Part shown: positions 6,468 through 13,864 of the stretch, piece after piece
Layout: every line of letters begins with the position of its first letter
Position numbering within the stretch: position 1 is the first letter of the stretch
Origin: Sphingobium sp. CCH11-B1
Lineage (GTDB): Bacteria > Pseudomonadota > Alphaproteobacteria > Sphingomonadales > Sphingomonadaceae
Direction of reading: 5' to 3'
DNA length: 13,864 nt
NCBI RefSeq assembly: GCF_001556865.1
Contig: NZ_LSJY01000117.1
Location: 1-13,864 of the forward strand
Position numbers and translations under genes: made by a program
The notes under the pieces: model-generated
Seen by the model: the letters and a program-made list of their open reading frames with translations, nothing else
Databases searched by the model: none
Told to the model about the DNA's origin: nothing

Positions 6468-6917
6468 TCCCCCTGGTCTGCGTTGTCCGGCAATTCGACT
6501 ATCTTCAGGCAGTCTCGCGTCATGGGTGCGAGGCCGCTTGCCGATGAGCTTGAGTTGTTTTCGCTGGAGCAATAGCCACTTTTCCGTCAAATTCGCCATC
6601 TTAGTGGCTTCAGGCTGGCCAACCTCGTTTTTATCGTTTCGATATATTCGCGCCGAAGTATAGTCCGGGTGCTTCTTGGCCGCTCGACAGGGTTTCTGTT
6701 GGAAACCTCTCATGCATGCTGCGTGCTCCGGCGACCTGGTTCCCCATATTTACGCCGGACGATTATTGTTCGGATTGTGTCTGACATATGGTTTCGGGCA
6801 ATCTCAAGGTCTGCCCGAGTTCGACCATGGAAGGGGAAGGGGAGTCGGGGCAGAAGAAGTGGGCGTCGAGGTGCGCGGTGTCCTGATCAGTCTTTACCGC
6901 AGCAAGCAGGCGTCCCA
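6468..6917 (+). other. 450-bp stretch without a convincing gene
   Basis: No frame here has a good start, a ribosome site and protein-like composition together. A plus-strand frame from TTG 6676 (81 codons) ends in TGA overlapping the GTG at 6918, but its sequence looks random. A minus-strand frame across the HU gene is its shadow. The base composition falls at about 6590-6660 (TTTTTATCG, GATATATTCG), which could be a MucR-type AT-rich target or promoter region. No hairpin with a T-run was seen after the HU gene. Confidence 0.5.
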
Positions 6918-7187
6918 GTGACGCGGTCGGTTCCACCGTATCGGGACAACCGCTGTTCTGATCAGCCAGTGCGCCATAGCCGGCGCTTCTCCGACGAGAT
7001 CGTAGAAGAAGCCTGTAGGGTGTTCCAGAAGCGAACCGATCGGCAACTGACGCACGAAGACGGCCGCCAGATTCTCGAGAACCTTGTGGGCTTCTTTTCG
7101 ACCCTGCACGAGTGGGATCATGCGAGCGCCAAGACTGGCCATGAAGATGGACCGGCGATCAGTAAAATTCCCGGATCAGACGACTGA
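6918..7187 (+). CDS. Small hypothetical protein upstream of the recombinase
   Basis: An open frame of 89 codons from GTG 6918, with only a weak AGG ahead. I do not recognise a family by name. The section RRFSDEIVEEACRVFQKRTD followed by RQLTHEDGRQILENLVGFFS looks like genuine amphipathic helical protein, with balanced charge and codon use like its neighbours. The first 25 residues and the acidic tail (GSDD) look less constrained, so the true start may lie further in. Small genes next to large serine recombinases sometimes encode the recombination directionality factor that turns integration into excision. That makes this a candidate, on position only. Confidence 0.5.
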   Translation: MTRSVPPYRDNRCSDQPVRHSRRFSDEIVEEACRVFQKRTDRQLTHEDGRQILENLVGFFSTLHEWDHASAKTGHEDGPAISKIPGSDD

Positions 7188-7214
7188 TACTGTCGTTGAT
7201 CGCACGTCGTCGTT

Positions 7215-7409
7215 ATGGTCGAGCAACCGATTTGGTTTGGAAGGCCACATTTCAGCTCGCGCAAGAAGGTTGCTAACGTCATTGATCCTCACCCGTTGAT
7301 TGAGCCCGTATCGGTTTTCGATACCGTCACCGACGGACTTGTGATGCCGTGGGAGCTTGTCGCCAATCCCGCGCAGTCCCTGAGCGTCGCAAGAGCAATG
7401 GCCTGGTGA
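7215..7409 (+). CDS. Doubtful 64-aa ORF directly before the recombinase
   Basis: The frame runs from ATG 7215 to TGA 7407-7409, in the same reading phase as the recombinase that follows. It has no evident ribosome site. The sequence (PLIEPVSVFDTVTDGLVMPW, then ELVANPAQSLSVARAMAW) looks more protein-like than random, but I cannot assign it. It may be a tiny gene, a remnant of a longer one, or chance. A small inverted repeat, GTATCG/CGATAC with a 5-nt loop, lies inside it at 7308-7324. Confidence 0.25.
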   Translation: MVEQPIWFGRPHFSSRKKVANVIDPHPLIEPVSVFDTVTDGLVMPWELVANPAQSLSVARAMAW

Positions 7410-7451
7410 GTGACGGGCGCGAGGTGCCTGCAACTGGAAGGAAATATCGAC

Positions 7452-9113
<1,662 letters not shown>

Positions 9114-9185
9114 GGGCGTCAATCGCGTTTCATCCAAAAGCGCATATGGGACAGGCGGAATGGCTTGCGGGCCGTCAGGACAAGA

Positions 9186-9220
9186 AAAAGGGCGGGCCGC
9201 ATGGTGCGACCCGCCCTTTT
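9186..9220 (-). terminator. Rho-independent terminator after the lipoprotein gene
   Basis: A perfect 11-bp inverted repeat (AAAAGGGCGGG / CCCGCCCTTTT) with a 13-nt loop lies 21 bp after the lipoprotein stop. On the minus strand it continues TTTTTCTTG, a good U-tract. The plus side also ends in TTTT, so it may act in both directions. It separates the lipoprotein transcript from the tRNA promoter. Confidence 0.88.
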
Positions 9221-9241
9221 GAATATTCGCCGAAGCGAAGA

Positions 9242-9457
9242 TTACTTCGCGGCGTTCGCGGCGTTCTCGGCAACGTTCGCAGCGCTGTTGGCGGCGTTCG
9301 CGGCGTTGTCAGCAGCGTTGGCGGCATTGACGGCGTTGTCGACAACGTTCTCGACGACAGCGTTCGAAGCGTTCGCGGTCTCGTTGGCCGGCTTCTCACC
9401 GCAAGCGGCGAGCGCCATCAGGCTGGCCGAAGCGAAAACAACTGCGATCTTCTTCAT
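9242..9457 (-). CDS. Small Asn/Ala-rich lipoprotein
   Basis: This 71-aa protein starts at ATG 9457; GGGAG lies about 9 nt ahead and overlaps a less likely upstream ATG at 9478. MKKIAVVFASASLMALAACG is a clear lipoprotein signal peptide with lipobox L-A-A-C19. The mature part, about 53 aa, is almost only Asn, Ala, Val, Glu and Asp in a quasi-repeat of 3-4 residues (NAANAADNAANAANSAANVA) and ends in a single Lys. Such a sequence should form one long amphipathic or Ala-coil helix. This recalls Braun lipoprotein, which trimerises through an Ala-rich helix and is linked to peptidoglycan by its C-terminal Lys, but there is no detectable sequence identity. The gene is host chromosomal, monocistronic, and closed by the strong terminator at 9186-9220. 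Confidence 0.85.
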   Translation of the reverse strand: MKKIAVVFASASLMALAACGEKPANETANASNAVVENVVDNAVNAANAADNAANAANSAANVAENAANAAK

Positions 9458-9613
9458 TGTATGCGGCTCCCATAGCATTATGCCGCGTCTGGCCCTTCAT
9501 TTTGAGGCCCTACGCGAGCGACCCGCATTAACGTGTGCGCTGCACAAATCAATGCTTTTCTGCGCCGGTGAAACGATGGAATCACGCGACGGAATGTTGT
9601 CTACAATAAAAGT

Positions 9614-11008
9614 TCAGTTAACGCCCAATGTTTCTGGCGCGTTTGCGACCATGTCCAGCGTGATCGCCCAGGCGGCGACATTCTGGCGCAGTTGTTCCGG
9701 ATCGACCTTGTCCAGCGTATCGTCCGGCGTGTGGTGCAGGTCGAAATAGCGGGTTCCGTCCTGCTGCAGATCGATCACGGAGACGCCCCCATTGACCAGC
9801 GGCGCGATGTCGGCGCCGCCGCCAGCAGCCTGACTGCCCGTGCCGATGCCCAATGGCGCGAGCGCCTGCGCGATCCGGGTGCCAAGGGCCGCATGACCCT
9901 GCGGCAGTTTGAAGTCGACGCGCCAGATCCGGTCGGCGCCGAAATCAGACTCCAATGCAAGCGCGTGCTTTTCTGCGCCGTGCGCCTTGAAATAGGCGCG
10001 CGCGCCGTCGCCGCCGACTTCCTCCGCTCCGGCCATCAGCACGCGGATCGTGCGGCGCGGCTGGCCGGCCTTCGCGACCTGCAGCGCGGAAGCGGCGGCG
10101 ATGCCGCAGCCCGTCGCGTCGTCGATGGCGCCGGTGCCCTGATCCCAGCTATCGAGATGGCAGGCGGCGACCACGACGCCTGCCGCCGGATCGCTACCCG
10201 GAATTTCGGCGATGACATTGCCCGAAGGCTGATCCTCCAGCATCCTGGAGGTCAGCGTCAGATGCACCCGCACCGGCTTCCCCCGGCCCATGATGCGCGC
10301 GAGTTGCTCGGCGTCGGGCACGGACAGCGCAGCCGCCGGGATCGGCGTCGCGCCTTCCGCCCACATCTGGACGCCGGTGTGCGGCACGCGATGATGGTCG
10401 GTGCCGATCGAGCGGATGAGGATGGCGATCGCCCCCTTCTTTGATGCGATGCTTGGTCCCTGCCGCCGGGCCGCGCCGAAATAGCCGTAGGAGGAGCCGT
10501 CCTGCGTCGCCTTCATCCCGTGATCGACAAACGCGATCTTGCCCCTGAGCGCCGAGGCCGGCGCGGCTTCCAGATCGGCGAGGCTGGGGAAATAGATCAC
10601 TTCGCCCTCGATCCCCTTCTCGGGCGTCGAGCCGCTGTTGCCGAGCGCCGCGAGCACCAGATTTTGCGGGAAGGGCGAAAGGATCCGCGCTTCGTCGCGC
10701 CCGCGCACCCAGACCGGCATCCTATAGGGTTCAGCCCGCACATTGCTGAACCCCAGGGCCTTGAGCTTCACCACTGCCCAGTCGCGGGCACGCGCTTCCT
10801 GCGGCGTGCCGGCGGGACGGGGCCCCACCTCGGTCGTCAGCCCCTCGGTAAAGGCATAGGCGACATCATCGCGCAGGGCAGCGTCGCGAATCGCATCGCT
10901 GCGCGCCGGTGCGGCGTGAACGGCGGTAGATGCTGCCAAGGGCGAGGGCGGCCAGCGTGCCCGATCGGATTTTCTGCATGGCTTGAGGGGTAGCGGCGCA
11001 GCCCCCAT
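9614..11008 (-). CDS. M28-family metallopeptidase (carboxypeptidase Q-like), signal peptide split by a frameshift
   Basis: The open frame codes for 464 aa from ATG 11008. M28 enzymes are two-zinc exopeptidases. All ligand motifs are visible: H284 in CHLDSWD, D296 in GAIDDATG, catalytic E329 with E330 in GAEEVGGDG, D355 in ESDFGAD, and H426 in DLHHTPDD. A PA-like inserted domain lies at about 130-250. The HLDSWDxGxGAxDD pattern is like carboxypeptidase Q. A proper signal peptide exists but in another frame: ATG 10979 encodes MQKIRSGTLAALAL, and removing one base at 10936-10937 joins it to AASTAVHA-APARS of the main frame. As it stands, translation must start at ATG 11008 with a non-signal N-terminus, so export is probably lost unless this is a sequencing error. 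Neither start has a good ribosome site. Confidence 0.85.
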   Translation of the reverse strand: MGAAPLPLKPCRKSDRARWPPSPLAASTAVHAAPARSDAIRDAALRDDVAYAFTEGLTTEVGPRPAGTPQEARARDWAVVKLKALGFSNVRAEPYRMPVWVRGRDEARILSPFPQNLVLAALGNSGSTPEKGIEGEVIYFPSLADLEAAPASALRGKIAFVDHGMKATQDGSSYGYFGAARRQGPSIASKKGAIAILIRSIGTDHHRVPHTGVQMWAEGATPIPAAALSVPDAEQLARIMGRGKPVRVHLTLTSRMLEDQPSGNVIAEIPGSDPAAGVVVAACHLDSWDQGTGAIDDATGCGIAAASALQVAKAGQPRRTIRVLMAGAEEVGGDGARAYFKAHGAEKHALALESDFGADRIWRVDFKLPQGHAALGTRIAQALAPLGIGTGSQAAGGGADIAPLVNGGVSVIDLQQDGTRYFDLHHTPDDTLDKVDPEQLRQNVAAWAITLDMVANAPETLGVN

Positions 11009-11092
11009 TTGCCAATATGTTCCGCGTCCGCTAACCCGGCGCGAATTTTCGACCCGACTTTCCCTACCTGACTTTCGGAGCTGCGCGCACCC

Positions 11093-12778
11093 ATGTCCGC
11101 CTCATCGCAATATGCCTATGTCATGAAGAACATGACGAAGAGCTTCCCCGGCGCCCAGAAGCCGGTGCTCTCCAACATCAACCTGCAATTCTACCGTGGC
11201 GCCAAGATCGGCATCGTCGGCCCCAATGGCGCGGGCAAGTCCACGCTCATGAAGATCATGGGCGGCATCGACACGGATTTCACCGGCGAAGCCTGGCCGG
11301 GCGAGAATATCACGGTCGGCTATCTGCCGCAGGAGCCGCAACTGGACCCGACCAAGACCGTGCTGGAGAACGTGAAGGACGGCGCACGGGAGATGGCGGA
11401 CAAGCTGGATCGTTTCAACGAGATCAGCATGATCATGGCCGATCCGCCGGAGGACGTGGATTTCGACGCGCTGATGGAGGAAATGGGCACGCTGCAGGAG
11501 GCGATCGACGCCGCTGACGGCTGGACGCTCGACAACCAGCTCGAAATCGCGATGGAGGCCCTGCGCTGCCCACCGTCGGATTGGTCGGTGGAAAATCTGT
11601 CGGGCGGCGAGAAGCGCCGCATCGCGCTCACCCGCCTGCTGATCCAGAAGCCCGACATCCTGCTGCTCGACGAGCCGACCAACCATCTGGACGCGGAAAG
11701 CGTGACCTGGCTGGAGAACCACCTGAAGGAATATGCGGGTGCGGTGCTCATGATCACCCATGACCGCTATTTCCTCGACAATGTGGTGGGCTGGATCCTC
11801 GAACTCGATCGCGGCAAATATTTCCCTTACGAAGGCAATTACTCCACCTATCTGGAGAAGAAAGCGCAGCGGCTGGAGCAGGAAGCGCGCGAGGAATCGG
11901 GTCGGCAGAAGGCGATCAAGGACGAGCTGGAGTGGATCCGGCAGGGGCCAAAGGGCCGCCAGACCAAGTCGAAAGCCCGTATCGCCAAGTTCGAGCAACT
12001 GGTTGCGAGCCAGGAAAACCGCACGCCGGGCAAGGCCCAGATCGTCATCCAGGTGCCCGAGCGGCTGGGCGGCAAGGTGATCGAGGCGAAGAACATCAGC
12101 AAGGCCTATGGCGACAAGCTGTTGTTCGAAAATCTGTCCTTCATGCTGCCGCCCGGCGGTATCGTGGGCGTGATCGGGCCGAACGGCGCAGGCAAGTCGA
12201 CCCTGTTCAAGCTCATCACGGGCCAAGAAACCCCGGATTCGGGCGAGATCGACATCGGTTCGACGGTGCGCCTGGGCTATGTCGACCAGAGCCGCGATCA
12301 TCTCGATCCCAGCAAGAATGTCTGGGAAGAAGTCTCGGACGGCCTGGATTATGTGAAGGTCAACGGCCACGACATGTCGACCCGTGCCTATGTCGGCGCG
12401 TTCAACTTCAAGGGGCAGGACCAGCAAAAGAATGTCGGCAAGCTGTCGGGTGGCGAGCGCAACCGCGTCCACATCGCCAAGATGCTGAAGAAGGGCGGCA
12501 ACGTCCTGCTGCTCGACGAACCGACCAACGACCTTGACGTCGAGACGCTGGCGGCGCTGGAGGAAGCCATAGAGAATTTCGCAGGCTGCGCCGTGGTCAT
12601 CAGCCACGACCGCTTCTTCCTCGATCGTCTGGCAACCCATATCCTGGCGTTCGAGGGCGACAGCCATGTCGAATGGTTTGAGGGCAATTTCGAAATGTAC
12701 GAAGAGGATAAGCGTCGTCGCCTGGGCGATGCCGCCGATCGGCCCACCCGTCTCGCCTATAAGAAACTGACGCGCTGA
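11093..12778 (+). CDS. ettA: EttA, energy-dependent translational throttle ATPase (ABC-F)
   Basis: The protein is 561 aa, normal for EttA (about 555). This ABC-F protein binds the ribosomal E site and gates entry into elongation according to the ATP/ADP ratio. Two ABC domains are complete: Walker A GPNGAGKST at 43-51 and 362-370; signature LSGGE at about 169 and 451; Walker B with DEPTNHLD at about 193 and DEPTNDLD in the second half. The inserted arm domain for ribosomal contact is present near 95-140. The linker has the basic EWIRQGPKGRQTKSKARIAK typical of EttA. There is no membrane domain. GGAG at 11077-11080 precedes the ATG by 12 nt. The gene is transcribed divergently from the peptidase and ends at a strong terminator. 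Confidence 0.96.
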   Translation: MSASSQYAYVMKNMTKSFPGAQKPVLSNINLQFYRGAKIGIVGPNGAGKSTLMKIMGGIDTDFTGEAWPGENITVGYLPQEPQLDPTKTVLENVKDGAREMADKLDRFNEISMIMADPPEDVDFDALMEEMGTLQEAIDAADGWTLDNQLEIAMEALRCPPSDWSVENLSGGEKRRIALTRLLIQKPDILLLDEPTNHLDAESVTWLENHLKEYAGAVLMITHDRYFLDNVVGWILELDRGKYFPYEGNYSTYLEKKAQRLEQEAREESGRQKAIKDELEWIRQGPKGRQTKSKARIAKFEQLVASQENRTPGKAQIVIQVPERLGGKVIEAKNISKAYGDKLLFENLSFMLPPGGIVGVIGPNGAGKSTLFKLITGQETPDSGEIDIGSTVRLGYVDQSRDHLDPSKNVWEEVSDGLDYVKVNGHDMSTRAYVGAFNFKGQDQQKNVGKLSGGERNRVHIAKMLKKGGNVLLLDEPTNDLDVETLAALEEAIENFAGCAVVISHDRFFLDRLATHILAFEGDSHVEWFEGNFEMYEEDKRRRLGDAADRPTRLAYKKLTR

Positions 12779-12794
12779 GGCGCTTTTCAGGATG

Positions 12795-12830
12795 GTTGCA
12801 ATATTTGCAACTGCGAAAATTTATTTCGCA
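12795..12830. repeat. Two tandem inverted repeats in an AT-rich patch after ettA
   Basis: Directly adjacent are GTTGCAA/TTGCAAC (12795-12801, 12805-12811; loop TAT) and TGCGAAA/TTTCGCA (12812-12818, 12824-12830; loop ATTTA). Both are perfect 7-bp repeats, with no base between the two elements. The patch is far more AT-rich than the genes around it. No T-run follows, so they are not simple terminators; protein-binding sites or RNA structure are possible. Confidence 0.6.
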
Positions 12831-12831
12831 C

Positions 12832-12860
12832 TTGCGATGGTGGCGCTAACATTTCATAAC
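12832..12860 (+). promoter_or_regulatory. Weak candidate promoter ahead of the ettA terminator
   Basis: TTGCGA (12832-12837) and CATAAC (12855-12860) match the -35 and -10 consensus at four of six positions each, with an ideal 17-bp spacer. Transcription would start near 12867. It is next to the tandem inverted repeats, which could be its operator. Single-site matches of this quality arise by chance, so confidence is low. Confidence 0.3.
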
Positions 12861-12865
12861 GACAG

Positions 12866-12928
12866 CGCCTTTCAGGCATCCTCTCCTAAAAACTTTCAGG
12901 CCGGTCCCCAAGGGATCGGCCTTTTTTT
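12866..12928 (+). ncRNA. Candidate small RNA (about 60 nt) in the ettA 3' region
   Basis: The stretch has the layout of a trans-acting small RNA: a 5' hairpin GCCT-TTC-AGGC (12867-12877), a single-stranded C/U-rich part with CCTCTCCT (complementary to ribosome binding sites), and a terminator hairpin with seven T. It is preceded by a weak promoter. It may equally be only the 3' end of the ettA mRNA, possibly released by processing. Its last 43 nt are antisense to the end of the di-heme protein gene. Confidence 0.25.
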
Positions 12929-13864
12929 GGTCTCCCGATGCCCGCTGAAATGCGGACCGGACACTGTTTCGGCGGAGCGCCAAGCGCGGCGTTGGTGAGA
13001 AAGTCATGGTCGGTCAGCGATTCGAGGAAGGCGAGAAGTGCGGGCATCTCCACGTCGGCCAACTGCTGGGCGGCGTGGCGGCGGATGGCGGCTTCCATCG
13101 AGGGGCTTTGCCCGTCGTGCAGCCACGGCCCGGTCACCGCGACGTTGCGCAGGGATGGCGTGCGGAACCGCTCGGGCGGGGGTTCGAATCCTGGCGGAAG
13201 AGGCTTGCCGCCATAGGCGCTGCCGTCCGCCTCGCTCGGCGCGGCCGTGCCGACATAATGGACCTGGCCATCCGTGAAATCCGCGCCGCTGTGGCAGGCC
13301 GCGCAGCCTGACGCCGCGAATTGCGCAGCACCCTTTCGCGCGAGCGGCGACAGGGCGTTCCGGTCGTAGGCGCTGCCGAAGGAGATCAGGGTCCGCTGGA
13401 ATGCGGCGAGCGCGGCTGTCACCCGGTCGTAACGCATCGCGCCTCGATCGCCGGGAAAGGCGCGCGCGAACAGTGCAGGATAACAGGGGTCGGCGTCCAG
13501 GCGGCGCGCCATGTCCTTGTCGTCGCCGGCCATGCCCATTTCGACCGGCCTGGTTCCGGTCATCGGAACCATCGCCTGGGCTTCCAATGTCGAAAGGCCA
13601 GCTTCCGTCCAGGTGAGGCCGCTGCGCCAGGCGACGTTGGCGAGGCCGGGAACGTTGCGAACGCCGGCCTCGCCGGTCACGCCGACATGCACCGGAAGGC
13701 CATCGGCAAAGCCGCGCGCTTGAACATGGCAGTCGGCGCAGGCCATCGTCCCGTCGCGCGACAGTACCCGATCGTAGAAGAGTCGGCGGCCAAGCGCCAC
13801 CTTCGCCGCGTTCATGTTCGCGCCGGCGGGCAAGGCCGGAGGGGCAACATGGGCGGGAAGGGTG
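12886..13864 (-). CDS. Di-heme cytochrome c peroxidase / MauG-MbnH-like protein (N-terminus beyond window)
   Basis: About 325 residues are visible. The frame stays open to the right edge (...LPAHVAPPALPAGANMNAAK), so the start and signal peptide lie outside. Members are periplasmic c-type di-heme enzymes that reduce peroxide or oxidise partner proteins. Both heme sites are present: CADCH at about visible residues 42-46 and CAACH at about 187-191, spaced as in the family. LGRRLFYDRVLSRDGTMACA and NVPGLANVAWRSGLTWTE with TRPVEMGMAG resemble the MbnH/MXAN_0977 branch more than classical CcpA, though I am not sure. The last 15 or so codons (PKKGRSLGDRPESF) are read through the ettA terminator hairpin and are probably a non-conserved tail. 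The gene converges on ettA with no spare intergenic space. Confidence 0.88.
   Translation of the reverse strand, partial: TLPAHVAPPALPAGANMNAAKVALGRRLFYDRVLSRDGTMACADCHVQARGFADGLPVHVGVTGEAGVRNVPGLANVAWRSGLTWTEAGLSTLEAQAMVPMTGTRPVEMGMAGDDKDMARRLDADPCYPALFARAFPGDRGAMRYDRVTAALAAFQRTLISFGSAYDRNALSPLARKGAAQFAASGCAACHSGADFTDGQVHYVGTAAPSEADGSAYGGKPLPPGFEPPPERFRTPSLRNVAVTGPWLHDGQSPSMEAAIRRHAAQQLADVEMPALLAFLESLTDHDFLTNAALGAPPKQCPVRISAGIGRPKKGRSLGDRPESF
12898..12928 (+). terminator. Rho-independent terminator of ettA
   Basis: GGCCGGTCCC (12899-12908) pairs with GGGATCGGCC (12912-12921), a 10-bp stem with one G-U pair and a CAA loop, followed by seven T (12922-12928). This is a strong intrinsic terminator for plus-strand transcription. 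It lies inside the last codons of the converging minus-strand gene, and on that strand a shorter GTTTTTAG tract follows, so it may serve both genes. Confidence 0.92.

Noticed and set aside
6138..6713. 191-codon minus-strand frame over the HU gene
   Set aside because: Mostly antisense to HU; no ribosome site or recognisable domain. Its part outside HU (6468-6590) is too short to stand alone.
7308..7324. GTATCG/CGATAC inverted repeat as operator of the recombinase gene
   Set aside because: Only 6 bp arms, inside a possible ORF and more than 120 bp before the start; expected by chance at this length.
11102..12667. 521-codon open frame on the minus strand
   Set aside because: It is the antisense shadow of ettA in a GC-rich genome; ettA is complete with all motifs.
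13181..13193. GGTTCGAATCCTG, 13 bases identical to the T arm of the tRNA-Pro at 9018-9030, possible second attachment site
   Set aside because: It lies inside a well-conserved coding region of the di-heme protein (PGFEPPP), on the host side, and the match ends abruptly. The element extends to the left, so the second attachment site must be there. Most likely chance.

Overview
The window reads as the junction between an integrated conjugative element and the chromosome of an alphaproteobacterium. A sphingomonad is most likely, judging from the high GC content, the MucR/Ros regulator, the style of the HU and winged-helix proteins, and the chromosomal gene set. This taxonomic placement is inference from sequence character, not from a search.

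Region 1 (1-3519, minus strand) is the start of an F-type conjugation operon. In transcription order it holds a small secreted protein, a DsbC-like disulfide isomerase, the TraA pilin, TraL, TraE, TraK and the first 41 codons of a probable TraB. The genes are tightly packed, with overlaps of 17, 17 and 4 nt and an 8-nt gap. A stem-loop separates traA from traL.

Region 2 (3520-6467, plus strand, divergent) is a regulatory block: an unrecognised 158-aa protein, an XRE-type repressor with a perfect inverted repeat ahead of its start, a 39-codon leader ORF coupled by GTGA overlap to a winged-helix regulator, a MucR/Ros zinc-finger protein and an HU-type nucleoid protein.

Region 3 (6468-9113) is the integration end. 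It has about 450 bp with no convincing gene, two small ORFs, and a large serine recombinase. The recombinase reading frame runs through the whole of a tRNA-Pro(TGG) gene on the opposite strand. This places the element's end at the 3' end of that tRNA and means that the last 35 or so recombinase residues come from antisense tRNA and chromosomal DNA.

Region 4 (9010-13864) is ordinary chromosome: the tRNA with its promoter, a small Asn/Ala-rich lipoprotein with a strong terminator, an M28 metallopeptidase whose signal peptide is split by a one-base frameshift, the ribosome-associated ATPase EttA, an AT-rich 3' region with tandem inverted repeats and a possible small RNA, and a di-heme peroxidase/MauG-like protein that runs off the right edge.

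The working picture is that the XRE, winged-helix and MucR proteins control the divergent tra operon and/or excision. HU and one of the small ORFs are candidates for helping the recombinase. The left end of the element is outside the window.
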